From assembly GCA_050953445.1 (NCBI GenBank), contig JBMNMS010000001.1:310001-374000 (forward strand): a stretch of DNA of 64,000 bases. The letters run 5' to 3'. A program made the position numbers and the translations under genes. Positions within the stretch are counted from its first letter, which is position 1. The number at the start of each line of letters is the position of its first letter. Below are positions 17,647 through 25,887 of the stretch, one piece after another. The notes beneath the pieces were generated by a model. The model was given only the letters and a program-made list of their open reading frames with translations. It made no database searches and had not been told where the DNA came from. The stretch is from JBMNMS01 sp050953445. Its GTDB lineage: Bacteria; Bacillota; Clostridia; Peptostreptococcales; Anaerovoracaceae.

Positions 17647-19176
17647 TCATTCCTCACTCTTTAGCCATGATTTTATCATTTGGGCCGCTATCTCCGGATT
17701 GCTCTTAGCAAATTCCTTAACCTCTTCCCTCTTAGCATCCTGAACAGGAGTAATGGGCATTATGGGCTCTTCTTCCTCGCCAAATAATACGTCTAAAGCG
17801 TCATCCACCGGTTCTTCTTCTTCCTCCTTACGCTTAGCAAGAGCCTTTATCACTATGATAGCTATTATTCCTAACAGAATCAGAACCCCTGCCCCAATAG
17901 CTATATAAAGAGGCCATGGTACCTTTTTCTTGACTCCATCACTGGAAGGAGCCTTTTCTGAATAGAATCTGAAATTTTGTACGGTTATGAAATCTTCCCC
18001 TACCCCTGTGGCATAGGCAACTAAACGCGTTACTCTCTCTCTTTCCTCTTCCGGGAAGGAGGCTTTATCGATGGCTATGCCGATGGAGATACTTTCAACA
18101 GTGGCTCCGGATTTCTGTGTCTGAGATTTACTCTGACTCACCTGATATTTAATGTGATCGCTAGATCCGCTGGAGGAGCTTTCCCCCGTCATGCCTCCTA
18201 CAGGATAAGAGGGTATTTCAGAATTTGTAGAAGTCCCCGGAACGCCGCCATCCCCCTGGCTGCTGGAAGATGATTCCTGAGTCCTAATTTCCTCACTTAT
18301 AACACCGCTGTTTTCCCCCTGTTCCGATGGGATATATATTGTTTCTTCCCTTATCATTTCGTCCGTATTAACGGATGCAGTTACGGAAACCTTGATTTCA
18401 TCGCTATTATAAGGCCCTACAAGCACAGATATTATCTTTTTTTTGATGTCGTTTTCGATTTCTCTCGTTATTCCAAGCTTTGTAAGTCCTGCGTTTTTAC
18501 CTCCATCCTCTATCAAATCGTTACCCTGGTTATCGGTAAGGGCAATATTCTCCTTCGTCAGCCCATTGACGGATTTGGCAACCAGGTTTAATATTCCCCC
18601 TATCTGATTTTCCGTAAGGGTCTGCCCCTGTTTCATATGTATGATGACTGAAGCAGTAGGCTTTTCTTTCTCCTGAAGATAAAACACATCCTCCTTAGGC
18701 ACTGTCACCGTAACCACTGCATCCCGTACCCCATCAAGGGTTTTAATGCTTGCCGCAATCCTTTCCTGAAGCTGCATATTCATGAATTGCTTTCTTTCAA
18801 AATCAGTGGTAAGCATGCCACTATTTTCTTCAATTAAATAATAGCTCAAACCGTTTTTTGGGTATCCTTCCGTGGCCAACTGCATTCTTACCCGGGATTC
18901 GTCCTTTTTGGGAACCATAACATTGCCCCGGGTATCCACCTTTACGGAAACATCCATATCCTGCAAGGCTGAAAGGATTTCCGAGGTCTCTCCCTGGGAT
19001 AATTGCTCGAAAATAACCACATAATCTTTGGCCTTCATGTTTAAAACGATGCTCAGAACCAATGCTATGGTAACGACTGCAATTATGCTGCCTATGATTA
19101 TCTTTTTTAAACCGCCGGATGCATTAGACCAGAACTGTTTCAGTGCTTCCACGGCTTTTTTGGTCTGTTCACTCAT
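17647..19176 (-). CDS. fliF: Flagellar MS-ring protein FliF
   Basis: 509 residues. Membrane helices flank the periplasmic part at about 24-45 and 423-445. The YscJ-like ring-building motif region includes the LATEGYPKNGLSYYLIEE stretch and ERKQFMNMQLQERIAASI. A Ser/Gly-rich loop (about 290-345) is typical. The C-terminal tail ending AQMIKSWLKSEE is the FliG-binding peptide. FliF forms the MS-ring that starts flagellar assembly. It is located between fliE and fliG. Confidence 0.96.
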   Translation of the reverse strand: MSEQTKKAVEALKQFWSNASGGLKKIIIGSIIAVVTIALVLSIVLNMKAKDYVVIFEQLSQGETSEILSALQDMDVSVKVDTRGNVMVPKKDESRVRMQLATEGYPKNGLSYYLIEENSGMLTTDFERKQFMNMQLQERIAASIKTLDGVRDAVVTVTVPKEDVFYLQEKEKPTASVIIHMKQGQTLTENQIGGILNLVAKSVNGLTKENIALTDNQGNDLIEDGGKNAGLTKLGITREIENDIKKKIISVLVGPYNSDEIKVSVTASVNTDEMIREETIYIPSEQGENSGVISEEIRTQESSSSSQGDGGVPGTSTNSEIPSYPVGGMTGESSSSGSSDHIKYQVSQSKSQTQKSGATVESISIGIAIDKASFPEEERERVTRLVAYATGVGEDFITVQNFRFYSEKAPSSDGVKKKVPWPLYIAIGAGVLILLGIIAIIVIKALAKRKEEEEEPVDDALDVLFGEEEEPIMPITPVQDAKREEVKEFAKSNPEIAAQMIKSWLKSEE

Positions 19177-19238
19177 AATTAGTTATTCCATTCGTAAATT
19201 CTAAAGGTTATCACCAATTTCCTCATCCATCAACAAAA

Positions 19239-19553
19239 TCAAATATTTATCCTCATGATTTCCGAATAGGCCTCCAAGAATTTATTCCTGAGCTGAACCA
19301 TCGTTTGTAATGCCGCATCCGCTTTAAAAGCATTAATCATCATGGTATGCATATCATCCATTTCTCCAATGGACAGCTTATAGGCATCCATCTTGGTAGC
19401 AGCTTCCGTTTCCTCCACATTATTTACCATGTTTTCAAAGATTTCCTTAAAACCTGAGGATGTTTCACCGTCGGTCTTTAAGGCTGCTTTTCCAGAATCT
19501 AATGATTTTAATTCACTTACATTTATAATAGAGCTCATAGGAACTATAAACAT
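19239..19553 (-). CDS. fliE: Flagellar hook-basal body protein FliE
   Basis: 104 residues. The C-terminal half has the family pattern: MDDMHTMMINAFKADAALQTMVQLRNKFLEAY with the closing YSEIMRI. FliE joins the MS-ring to the proximal rod and is the first exported rod protein. The ATG at 19551-19553 follows GAGGTG by six bases; an in-frame ATG five codons later is possible but lacks such a site. Confidence 0.93.
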   Translation of the reverse strand: MFIVPMSSIINVSELKSLDSGKAALKTDGETSSGFKEIFENMVNNVEETEAATKMDAYKLSIGEMDDMHTMMINAFKADAALQTMVQLRNKFLEAYSEIMRINI

Positions 19554-19633
19554 TTTTTCACCTCTGCTATCACAATAAACCGTGTGATGAGCGCACTTAA
19601 CACGCCCCCCAAAAACATATTTTTAAAACTTGA

Positions 19634-20071
19634 TTATCTGCCTATTTCCAAGGCCTTTAATATCATGGTTTTCGTTGCATTGAAAGCGGTAACATTGGCC
19701 TCATATGCCCTGCTTGCACCCAGCATATCTATCATTTCCTGCGCCTTGTTCACATTAGGCAGCATTACATATCCCTCCGGATTTGCATCGGGATGTCCGG
19801 GGTCGTAAACCGGTTTAAAAGGGGAAGGATCCTCTATCAACCTTGCGACCTGCACCCCATTAGTTTTGACCTCCAAAGCCTTCGTTAGTCTGTCTTTAAA
19901 ATCCGTCTGACCTGGTATGCTGCTTAGAACTACGGTTTTCCTTCGATAGGCTCCACCGCTTTGAGTGCGAGTTACCTCTGCGTTTGCAATATTTTGAGAA
20001 ATTACATCCATCCTGAGCTTTTGTGCGGTAAGCCCAGATCCGGAAATATTAAGTGATCTTAAAAAATCCAT
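19634..20071 (-). CDS. flgC: Flagellar proximal rod protein FlgC
   Basis: 145 residues. The N-terminal rod motif (LNISGSGLTAQKLRMDVISQ, NIANAEVTRT) and the C-terminal PNVNKAQEMIDMLGASRAYEANVTAFNATK are diagnostic. FlgC is one of the rod subunits exported through the type III gate. It starts behind GGGAG and follows flgB by 35 bp. Confidence 0.96.
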   Translation of the reverse strand: MDFLRSLNISGSGLTAQKLRMDVISQNIANAEVTRTQSGGAYRRKTVVLSSIPGQTDFKDRLTKALEVKTNGVQVARLIEDPSPFKPVYDPGHPDANPEGYVMLPNVNKAQEMIDMLGASRAYEANVTAFNATKTMILKALEIGR

Positions 20072-20106
20072 CCTGTTACTCCCTTTCCACTTCTTTTACC
20101 CCATTT

Positions 20107-20496
20107 TTATTTCTTTCCTTCGCTTATGGCATAGCGCATCCTTGAAAACATATCCGACATGCTTCTGGCCAGGTACTGATATTGTATTTGCATCTTTGCC
20201 ATCTCAACATTCTCTAAATCCAGATCCACATTGTTACCATCAAGCCTGTTTGTAAAAGCATCGTATGTATAAACATTCACTGGGGACGAGGCTATTTTTT
20301 CAGCTATTTCTCCCCTACTCATATCCGGGTTCATTCTCTTAATCTGCTTCTTTAAAGTACTTTCGAAATCAACCTTGATGGCTTTATAGCCGGGAGTTTC
20401 GTAATTGGCGATATTGTTTGAAACAGCCCGCTGCCTTTGCCAAACCCCATCCATGGCCTTTTGCATTATGGCCAAGGTTGCTCCATCTCCAAACAT
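20107..20496 (-). CDS. flgB: Flagellar proximal rod protein FlgB
   Basis: 129 residues. The N-terminal half has AMDGVWQRQRAVSNNIANYE with TPGYKA, the rod-protein signature, and the C-terminal helix ends MSDMFSRMRYAISEGKK. FlgB is the first gene of the long fla/che-type operon that runs leftward to fliA. The ATG follows GTGAGGTG. A likely sigma-A promoter lies about 85 bp upstream at 20582-20610. Confidence 0.95.
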   Translation of the reverse strand: MFGDGATLAIMQKAMDGVWQRQRAVSNNIANYETPGYKAIKVDFESTLKKQIKRMNPDMSRGEIAEKIASSPVNVYTYDAFTNRLDGNNVDLDLENVEMAKMQIQYQYLARSMSDMFSRMRYAISEGKK

Positions 20497-20581
20497 CTTT
20501 TCACCTCACTTGCATAAAACAATTTGAATTATTCACCTTATGCTTGAAATACGACTTTTTTCTATTCATATTGTCTACAAC

Positions 20582-20610
20582 ATTCTACTATATAATGCAA
20601 TTTCACGCAA
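20582..20610 (-). promoter_or_regulatory. Probable sigma-A promoter of the flgB-fliA operon
   Basis: On the minus strand, TTGCGT (20605-20610), a 17-base spacer and TAGAAT (20582-20587) give a 3/6 and a 5/6 match to the sigma-A boxes. The start site would be near 20575, leaving an untranslated leader of about 80 bases before flgB. Confidence 0.5.
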
Positions 20611-20826
20611 GATGCTTTTTTATTCGTCAAGAAGTTGCATATTTAAAGGTTTGGATAAACTTTGACACGACTTTGTGATTGTTTTTTTGGCTCAAGGTAA
20701 TAAAAATTCGTTTATCGCCCTAACTAAACCGGTTATGCCCAGGTAATTGCATCCATGGTGTAGGTTTCCCGGCATGCCCCCCGCAAAACTATTTTATTTG
20801 CCGATAATTTTTTTCAAAAAAACTTC

Positions 20827-20853
20827 TAAAGTTTCCCGGGAACTCTCCGATAA
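20827..20853 (+). promoter_or_regulatory. Sigma-28 promoter of the flgM-csrA operon
   Basis: TAAA at 20827-20830, exactly 15 bases, then TCCGATAA at 20846-20853: 4/4 and 7/8 against the sigma-28 consensus TAAA-N15-GCCGATAA. Transcription would start near 20860, about 70 bases before flgM. Confidence 0.8.
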
Positions 20854-20932
20854 CATAAGCAAAGGATGAATGTGCGTCGTAAGACGCTTCGAAGATATTA
20901 TTGATATCAACCTTTGAAGGGGGGTTACATAA

Positions 20933-21253
20933 ATGGAAATATCGTTCATAGGAAAAAGCAAAGCGGTGCAACCGCAAAAAACCCAGGATGTCAACTACGA
21001 TCCTGCCAAAAACATCAGCACCGAGGAGAACAAAAAATATGTGCTGAAAAACAAGGTCGACAGTGCTGAAATATCCAGCAGTTACAGCGGTTCCTTTGAT
21101 GACAAGCGAATAACAGTAGCAAAATCAGCCATACTTTACGAGGCATCCCTCAGCAATGCTTCATCAAAGGTCGAAGAATTGAAGACAGCTATTAAGAGCG
21201 GAACCTATTATGTTTCTTCTGAAAGCATAGCCGACAAAATTCTGGGGGAATAA
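20933..21253 (+). CDS. flgM: Anti-sigma-28 factor FlgM
   Basis: 106 residues, mostly disordered in appearance, with the C-terminal FlgM pattern: RITVAKSAILYEASLSNASS, then VEELKTAIKSGTYYVSSESI and ADKILGE. FlgM binds sigma-28 until the hook is finished and it is exported. It heads the late operon behind its own sigma-28 promoter, forming the usual negative feedback. The ATG follows AAGGGGGGTTACATAA. Confidence 0.9.
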   Translation: MEISFIGKSKAVQPQKTQDVNYDPAKNISTEENKKYVLKNKVDSAEISSSYSGSFDDKRITVAKSAILYEASLSNASSKVEELKTAIKSGTYYVSSESIADKILGE

Positions 21254-21255
21254 AA

Positions 21256-21747
21256 ATGACTAATCAGGATATTTTTAATACCACCTTGGATGAATTTTAC
21301 GCTTATCTTTCGGATATTATGGAAATTTATCGCCAAGCCATACCCGTACTTAGAGATGAACTGGAAGCCATAATGGCAGATGCCATTTTGGATTTGGATA
21401 CTTCCCTTAAGTCGCAGCAAGCCCTGATCCTGCAAACAAGGAACTTCCAGCAGCGTACAGAAGAATATTTGTCACGATTGAACATCAAGGCAGATACTCT
21501 CAGCGAAATGGCAAATCAGCTTCCGGAAGAAGAGAAGTTTCGATTTTTTGATTTGTTGGGAGAATTTGAACCCATCATTAGCGAGGTGGACTTCTACAAA
21601 GATAAATGCAGATCCCTCCTGCAAGGCAAGCTTTATTCGATAAACAAAGCTCTGGAAAATCAGTCCGGGGATAATAGAACCTATAATAGCGAAGCGGCGG
21701 GGATTCAAGGATCGCTGATGCCTAAAGCATTCGAAAAGAAAATATAA
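21256..21747 (+). CDS. flgN: Flagellar export chaperone FlgN
   Basis: 163 residues, all-helical. The first 145 residues carry the FlgN-like pattern of spaced Leu/Ile heptads, including a long central coiled segment (QQRTEEYLSRLNIKADTLSE). FlgN escorts the hook-filament junction proteins FlgK and FlgL to FlhA. Weakly conserved family; the call rests on position just before flgK, on length and on helix pattern. It starts 2 bp after the flgM stop. Confidence 0.82.
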   Translation: MTNQDIFNTTLDEFYAYLSDIMEIYRQAIPVLRDELEAIMADAILDLDTSLKSQQALILQTRNFQQRTEEYLSRLNIKADTLSEMANQLPEEEKFRFFDLLGEFEPIISEVDFYKDKCRSLLQGKLYSINKALENQSGDNRTYNSEAAGIQGSLMPKAFEKKI

Positions 21748-21759
21748 AGGGGAAAAATC

Positions 21760-23304
21760 ATGAGACCTACATTCTTAGCATTCCAAACGGCAGGCAGAGC
21801 ACTTGCAGCCAGCCAGGCAAATATAAATGTGACCGGTAATAATATAGCAAATGTGGAAACCGATGGCTATTCGAGGCAGCGAACGGATCAGAATTCCATT
21901 TCCCAAAGCGGTTACACACAGAAATTCGCAAACAAAAATGTTTCTACCGGTTTCGGTGTGGAAGTAAGCAGGGTAAGTCAAATCCGAGATCCCTTTTTAG
22001 ATGCCAGGTTTAGAAATCAGGCTTCGGAGACATCCATGTATAACACTATTTTAGGTGGCCTTGGCGACCTTGAAAGGGTTATAGACGAGGCATCCAACGT
22101 TAAGCTGCAAAACGAAATCTCCAACTTCATCAATCAGCTTCAGATCCTGACGCAAACTCCAACCAGTAAGGATATCGCCCTGGTGGCCAGAACCGCCGCC
22201 CATAAGGTTACGGAAATGCTCAACGTATACTCTGCACAGATCAACGAAGTTAGAGATCAACAAATACACGATCTGAGCAAGGTTATTATAGATACGGATT
22301 TCAATACATTAGTAAAAAATATTGCAAATCTCAATGTGCAAATAAGGGAGGAGTTAACTCACGGTAACACCCCCAATGAGCTTTACGACCAAAGGAACAC
22401 GTTCATAGATCAACTTGCCGGGATTGCCAACATCAAGGTTACTACCTTGCCTGAAAAAATTTCGGAAGACCTCATAATTGAAAATCTCAATATTTCAATA
22501 TATGACGAGGTTACCAGACAGGCAATCCCTATCGTAAAAAACGGTCTTTACAACACTCTATCCGCAGTCATTGACCCATCATCAAAGAATATGACTATTG
22601 AAATGAACAGCAGCTTTGGAAATACCCATGGCGATGTGACTTCCTATTTTTCAAGCGGCTCCATCAAGGCTAATCTTGACCTTATAAACGGTTCCGGAAC
22701 CTATGCGGAATCGGGGGGGAATCCATTTAGGGGCACACTTTATTATGAAAAAGCGGTGGACACTTTTGCAGCAAATTTTGCAAGGGTATTGAACGATCTA
22801 AACGTACATCCCGTCAATGGTTCCCAACCCCTTTTCACCGATGGGGATGGCAACACCACAGGCATTACAGCAAGGAATATTTCAATTTCCGAAGAGTGGA
22901 TGAAGGATTCTCAATACATCGTTACAACTGAATCCACCGGCAATACGGGGGAGCCCGACAACATAATGAAAATGATAGTTACCCTCACCTCAGATATTGA
23001 ATTCTACAAGGACGGGGCAGGGCCTCCATCCGCCTTTAAGGGAAAGCCAAGCGAGTATATGTCCGGTCTTATAGGTGAATTATCTTTGGATTACGAGCTG
23101 CACCAGAATTTCGCCAATGCAGCCAATACTATACAAAATAATCTCTTCGCTGCTCGGGAATCTGTTTCCGGGGTCAATTTGGACGAGGAGGGCATTAATC
23201 TCATGGCATATCAAAAATCATATAATGCAGCGGCACGGTATTTTACGGTTTTAGATGAAGCCGTAGATCTTATCATAAATAGAATGGGCCTGGTAGGCCG
23301 TTAA
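21760..23304 (+). CDS. flgK: Hook-filament junction protein FlgK (HAP1)
   Basis: 514 residues. N-terminal signature FQTAGRALAASQANINVTGN then NIANVETDGYSRQR; C-terminal GVNLDEEGINLMAYQKSYNA then ARYFTVLDEAVDLIINRMG. The middle region differs among species. FlgK joins hook and filament together with FlgL. It lies in the flgM-csrA operon, 12 bp after flgN. Confidence 0.95.
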   Translation: MRPTFLAFQTAGRALAASQANINVTGNNIANVETDGYSRQRTDQNSISQSGYTQKFANKNVSTGFGVEVSRVSQIRDPFLDARFRNQASETSMYNTILGGLGDLERVIDEASNVKLQNEISNFINQLQILTQTPTSKDIALVARTAAHKVTEMLNVYSAQINEVRDQQIHDLSKVIIDTDFNTLVKNIANLNVQIREELTHGNTPNELYDQRNTFIDQLAGIANIKVTTLPEKISEDLIIENLNISIYDEVTRQAIPIVKNGLYNTLSAVIDPSSKNMTIEMNSSFGNTHGDVTSYFSSGSIKANLDLINGSGTYAESGGNPFRGTLYYEKAVDTFAANFARVLNDLNVHPVNGSQPLFTDGDGNTTGITARNISISEEWMKDSQYIVTTESTGNTGEPDNIMKMIVTLTSDIEFYKDGAGPPSAFKGKPSEYMSGLIGELSLDYELHQNFANAANTIQNNLFAARESVSGVNLDEEGINLMAYQKSYNAAARYFTVLDEAVDLIINRMGLVGR

Positions 23305-23323
23305 TTAGAAAGGATGGCTTAAA

Positions 23324-24379
23324 ATGCGCGTAACTCACAAAATGATGACAAGTAAATATATCCGTTCTGTAAACGATCTGTCTTCCGGGCTTAATAAGCT
23401 TAACGACCAGATAATAACCGGAAGAGCCTTCGCCAAATCCTCGGAAAATACGGCAGCAGCTATAAAGGCTTTCCAGATAAGAAGAGACTTAATCAGAACC
23501 GAAGGCTATCAGGCCAATATAAGCCATGCCCAATCATCCCTTAGGAATTCCGAGTCCTCCCTTCACCACATCGGGGAATTGGTTCAAATAGCCAAGGATC
23601 GGGTAATTCAATCAAACACAGGGACCGTCAGCATAGATGAGCGCAGGATTGTAGCAAAGGAGCTTAAATCGATACAGGAATCCTTGATACAATCCTTAAA
23701 TTCCAACGATTCAAATGCCTTCTATTTCGGCGGTACAAACACAGATGTAAATCCCTTTACCCTTATGATTGATCCTTTGGACGGCAAGGAAAGATTGGCA
23801 TATAACGGGGTTTTGCTAAATAGCATAGATGATGCCCAAAAAGAAATTCTAAGCCATGAAGCCATGTATGTAGACATAGGACTGGGTGTAAGAACCATTT
23901 CAGTTTTAGTAGATCCCGGTAATCCAACAGGGCCTACCAAGGATATAATAGATCCGGGTACCGTATTCCATTATACGATCCCGGGAATTAACATAACGGG
24001 CAATGGTACTATCACAACGTCCAACGGAGAAACCATCTCCGCCAATGTTTACGACCTGATTGGAACCATCGCCGATAAGCTAAGTTCAGATTCCTATAGC
24101 TATGACGAAGTGGATGAACTTTACGGTATACTTCAGGAAGCATCGATGAATGTGATTTACAACATTACGGAAATCGGTTCAAAGGTATCCTATCTGGAAT
24201 TTATAGAGGATAGATACGAAGTTAGAACTTTGGATCAGCAAGAAAGACAGTTAGAAATAGAAGGAGCAGATCCTGCTGAAGTTATAATACATTTCAAATC
24301 CCAGCAAGTTGCCTATAATGCTGCCCTGCAAATGGGGGCCAAAATAATTCCCCCATCCATATTCAATTTCATGTCATAG
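23324..24379 (+). CDS. flgL: Hook-filament junction protein FlgL (HAP3)
   Basis: 351 residues. The flagellin-like N-terminal helix pair (MRVTHKMMTSKYIRSVNDLS, then LNKLNDQIITGRAFAKSSEN) is followed by a divergent middle. The C-terminal helix contains DPAEVIIHFKSQQVAYNAAL. FlgL sits between FlgK and the filament. Good AGAAAGGATGG site before the ATG; 19 bp after flgK. Confidence 0.93.
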   Translation: MRVTHKMMTSKYIRSVNDLSSGLNKLNDQIITGRAFAKSSENTAAAIKAFQIRRDLIRTEGYQANISHAQSSLRNSESSLHHIGELVQIAKDRVIQSNTGTVSIDERRIVAKELKSIQESLIQSLNSNDSNAFYFGGTNTDVNPFTLMIDPLDGKERLAYNGVLLNSIDDAQKEILSHEAMYVDIGLGVRTISVLVDPGNPTGPTKDIIDPGTVFHYTIPGINITGNGTITTSNGETISANVYDLIGTIADKLSSDSYSYDEVDELYGILQEASMNVIYNITEIGSKVSYLEFIEDRYEVRTLDQQERQLEIEGADPAEVIIHFKSQQVAYNAALQMGAKIIPPSIFNFMS

Positions 24380-24422
24380 ACAGGTGTTATGGGAAATATT
24401 TAAAGGTTAAGGGGGTGCTATA

Positions 24423-25034
24423 ATGGAGCCACTCATAACAATTGAATCCGTACCGATTTCAATCGAGTATGTAGAAAAAACCGGCAGTTCTACTGCCCGC
24501 AGGTCATCCAATTCAACAAACCTTCGTATATCGCATCAGAATAATCAAAGAACAATAAAGAGTGGAAAAATCCATATCCCTATGGATTCTTTCACATACT
24601 CGCCTCCTTCTAAGGCAAAAAATCTGTCTTACACAGCCACTGCCGGCTATTCAAAGGACGGGAGATTGAGCATGAATGTTCATTTTTCCCATGATGAAGG
24701 GAGCGGAATAAAGTATTCTAACATTTCAAGGGGCATAGACAATTTGGTAGATATGGTTTCCAAGGCTACTTCACAGGGGGAATGGGCTCCGGAGAACTTG
24801 TCCATTCACTTTGATATGAGTATGCTACCGGGAGAACTGGCCAATCTGGATAAGCAGGATATCAGTTTCATGCCACCGGATCTGGAATTGAAGGTGGTTG
24901 AAAGACCTAAGGTCATAATTAAATATGTGGGAGGCCCAATATACATACCCAGGAGCGCAGATCCCGATTATGAACCCCCTGATGAAAACTTTATAATTGG
25001 GGACGGTAAGCCTATATTGGATGCTAAAGCATAG
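24423..25034 (+). CDS. DUF6470 family protein (YviE-like)
   Basis: 203 residues with no membrane segment. It matches in length and position the Bacillus yviE gene between flgL and fliW. Visible features are an N-terminal ITIESVPISIEYVEK strand pair and a C-terminal Pro-rich segment (VVERPKVIIKYVGGPIYIP). Function is unknown; co-transcription with flgK, flgL and fliW suggests a role in filament assembly. The ATG follows AAGGGGGTGC. The 3' end is 11 bases before fliW. Confidence 0.8.
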   Translation: MEPLITIESVPISIEYVEKTGSSTARRSSNSTNLRISHQNNQRTIKSGKIHIPMDSFTYSPPSKAKNLSYTATAGYSKDGRLSMNVHFSHDEGSGIKYSNISRGIDNLVDMVSKATSQGEWAPENLSIHFDMSMLPGELANLDKQDISFMPPDLELKVVERPKVIIKYVGGPIYIPRSADPDYEPPDENFIIGDGKPILDAKA

Positions 25035-25044
25035 GAGGCAGTGC

Positions 25045-25491
25045 ATGGAGATTAACACTAAGGATTTTGGAATCGTCCAGGTAGAGGATGATGCAATTTA
25101 CCAGTTCGACGACGGTCTTTATGGATTTGAGGACGTTAAAAGGTTCGCCATCTTCGCTCAAACCTTTGACGATGTATCCTTTCTTTATCTTCAAGCCATA
25201 GATGAGACCTCCCCTTCATTTCTCGTTTTTGAACCTTGGGAAATGCATCCCGATTATCAGCCATCCTTAACAGATGAAGATATGAGGTTATGTCAGGTAG
25301 AGGATATTGAACAATTGATATTTCTTGTCATTGCCAATATCCCATCTTCCATCGATGAGATGAGCATCAACATCAAAAGCCCCGTGGTGCTGAATCCCAA
25401 AACAAGAAAAGGCAGACAGGTGATTTTACAAAATCCTGATTATACCATAAGGTATCAGCCCTTCTTCCGGGATGGAAAGGCCGGTGAATGA
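25045..25491 (+). CDS. fliW: Flagellar assembly factor FliW
   Basis: 148 residues from ATG 25045-25047, which follows AGGAGG; an in-frame start inside the previous gene is unsupported. Features are the short N-terminal beta strands (MEINTKDFGIVQVEDD), the DGLYGFEDVKRFAI motif, and the C-terminal LNPKTRKGRQVILQNPDYTIRY-type region. FliW binds both flagellin and CsrA. When flagellin is exported, FliW shifts to CsrA and lifts repression of flagellin translation. It is followed at once by csrA. Confidence 0.95.
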   Translation: MEINTKDFGIVQVEDDAIYQFDDGLYGFEDVKRFAIFAQTFDDVSFLYLQAIDETSPSFLVFEPWEMHPDYQPSLTDEDMRLCQVEDIEQLIFLVIANIPSSIDEMSINIKSPVVLNPKTRKGRQVILQNPDYTIRYQPFFRDGKAGE

Positions 25492-25492
25492 T

Positions 25493-25741
25493 ATGCTTGT
25501 AATCGGAAGAAAAGCAGGAGAATCCCTTCTCCTGGGCAATGATATCAAAATATCCATACTGTCTATCGTCGGGGACAAGGTTACTATAGGTATAGATGCT
25601 CCAAAGCATATCCAAATCATCCGCGAAGAACTGGCGGATATAATAGAGGCAAACAGAGATGCAACCTGTCACAAGGGAAACGATGATTATATGAGAATTG
25701 CACTTTTACTTAAAAAAAACAAATATAATTTGAAAAAGTAA
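25493..25741 (+). CDS. csrA: Translational regulator CsrA
   Basis: 82 residues from ATG 25493-25495, one base after the fliW stop. The N-terminal strand MLVIGRKAGESLLLGNDIKI and the IGIDAPKHIQIIREEL segment define the family. CsrA blocks ribosomes at GGA motifs near Shine-Dalgarno sites; here the likely target is the flagellin leader directly downstream. The C-terminal tail after residue 62 is longer than usual and basic (LLLKKNKYNLKK). Confidence 0.96.
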   Translation: MLVIGRKAGESLLLGNDIKISILSIVGDKVTIGIDAPKHIQIIREELADIIEANRDATCHKGNDDYMRIALLLKKNKYNLKK

Positions 25742-25742
25742 C

Positions 25743-25769
25743 TAAAGTATATCCGGCATAGCCCGATAT
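25743..25769 (+). promoter_or_regulatory. Sigma-28 promoter of flagellin
   Basis: TAAA at 25743-25746, 15 bases, then CCCGATAT at 25762-25769. This is 4/4 and 6/8 against the consensus and close to the GCCGATAT of Bacillus hag. The leader to the flagellin start is about 110 bases. Confidence 0.75.
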
Positions 25770-25797
25770 ATATATCAGAGCGTTAAGCTTTGGAAAT

Positions 25798-25877
25798 CAA
25801 TTTTCCCAGCGTACGGGGGAAAATTGAAAGCTAATTTAAATAAGCCGGGAAGGATCTTGGCAAATACAGTTTCAAGG
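25798..25877 (+). promoter_or_regulatory. Flagellin mRNA leader with stem-loop and candidate CsrA sites
   Basis: A perfect 10-bp stem (CAATTTTCCC at 25798-25807 with GGGAAAATTG at 25817-25826) sits in the leader. Downstream come CGGGAAGGATC near 25846-25856 and the Shine-Dalgarno CAAGGAGG near 25873-25880. Both contain GGA, as in the two-site CsrA operator of Bacillus hag. The stem may also stabilise the mRNA. CsrA binding is inferred from these motifs and from the nearby fliW-csrA genes. Confidence 0.5.
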
Positions 25878-25887
25878 AGGAAACGAA

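Larger units (their letters stand above)
20497..20932. other. Divergent regulatory region between flgB and flgM
   Basis: This 436-bp stretch holds no convincing gene. It contains the flgB promoter (minus strand, 20582-20610) and the sigma-28 promoter of flgM (plus strand, 20827-20853). A second perfect GCCGATAA lies at 20800-20807 without a TAAA at the right distance. Small palindromes occur at 20727-20734 (AACCGGTT) and in GGCATGCC near 20771. The flgM leader holds a hairpin at 20874-20887 (GCGTC, loop GTAA, GACGC). I saw no c-di-GMP riboswitch signature. Confidence 0.55.

Noticed and set aside
20497..20932. Possible c-di-GMP (GEMM) riboswitch before flgB or flgM
   Set aside because: The conserved core segments of that riboswitch are not present on either strand.
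20789..20994. Two minus-strand frames of 62-66 codons over the flgM promoter
   Set aside because: They overlap the sigma-28 promoter and the flgM start, with no ribosome site; treated as non-coding.
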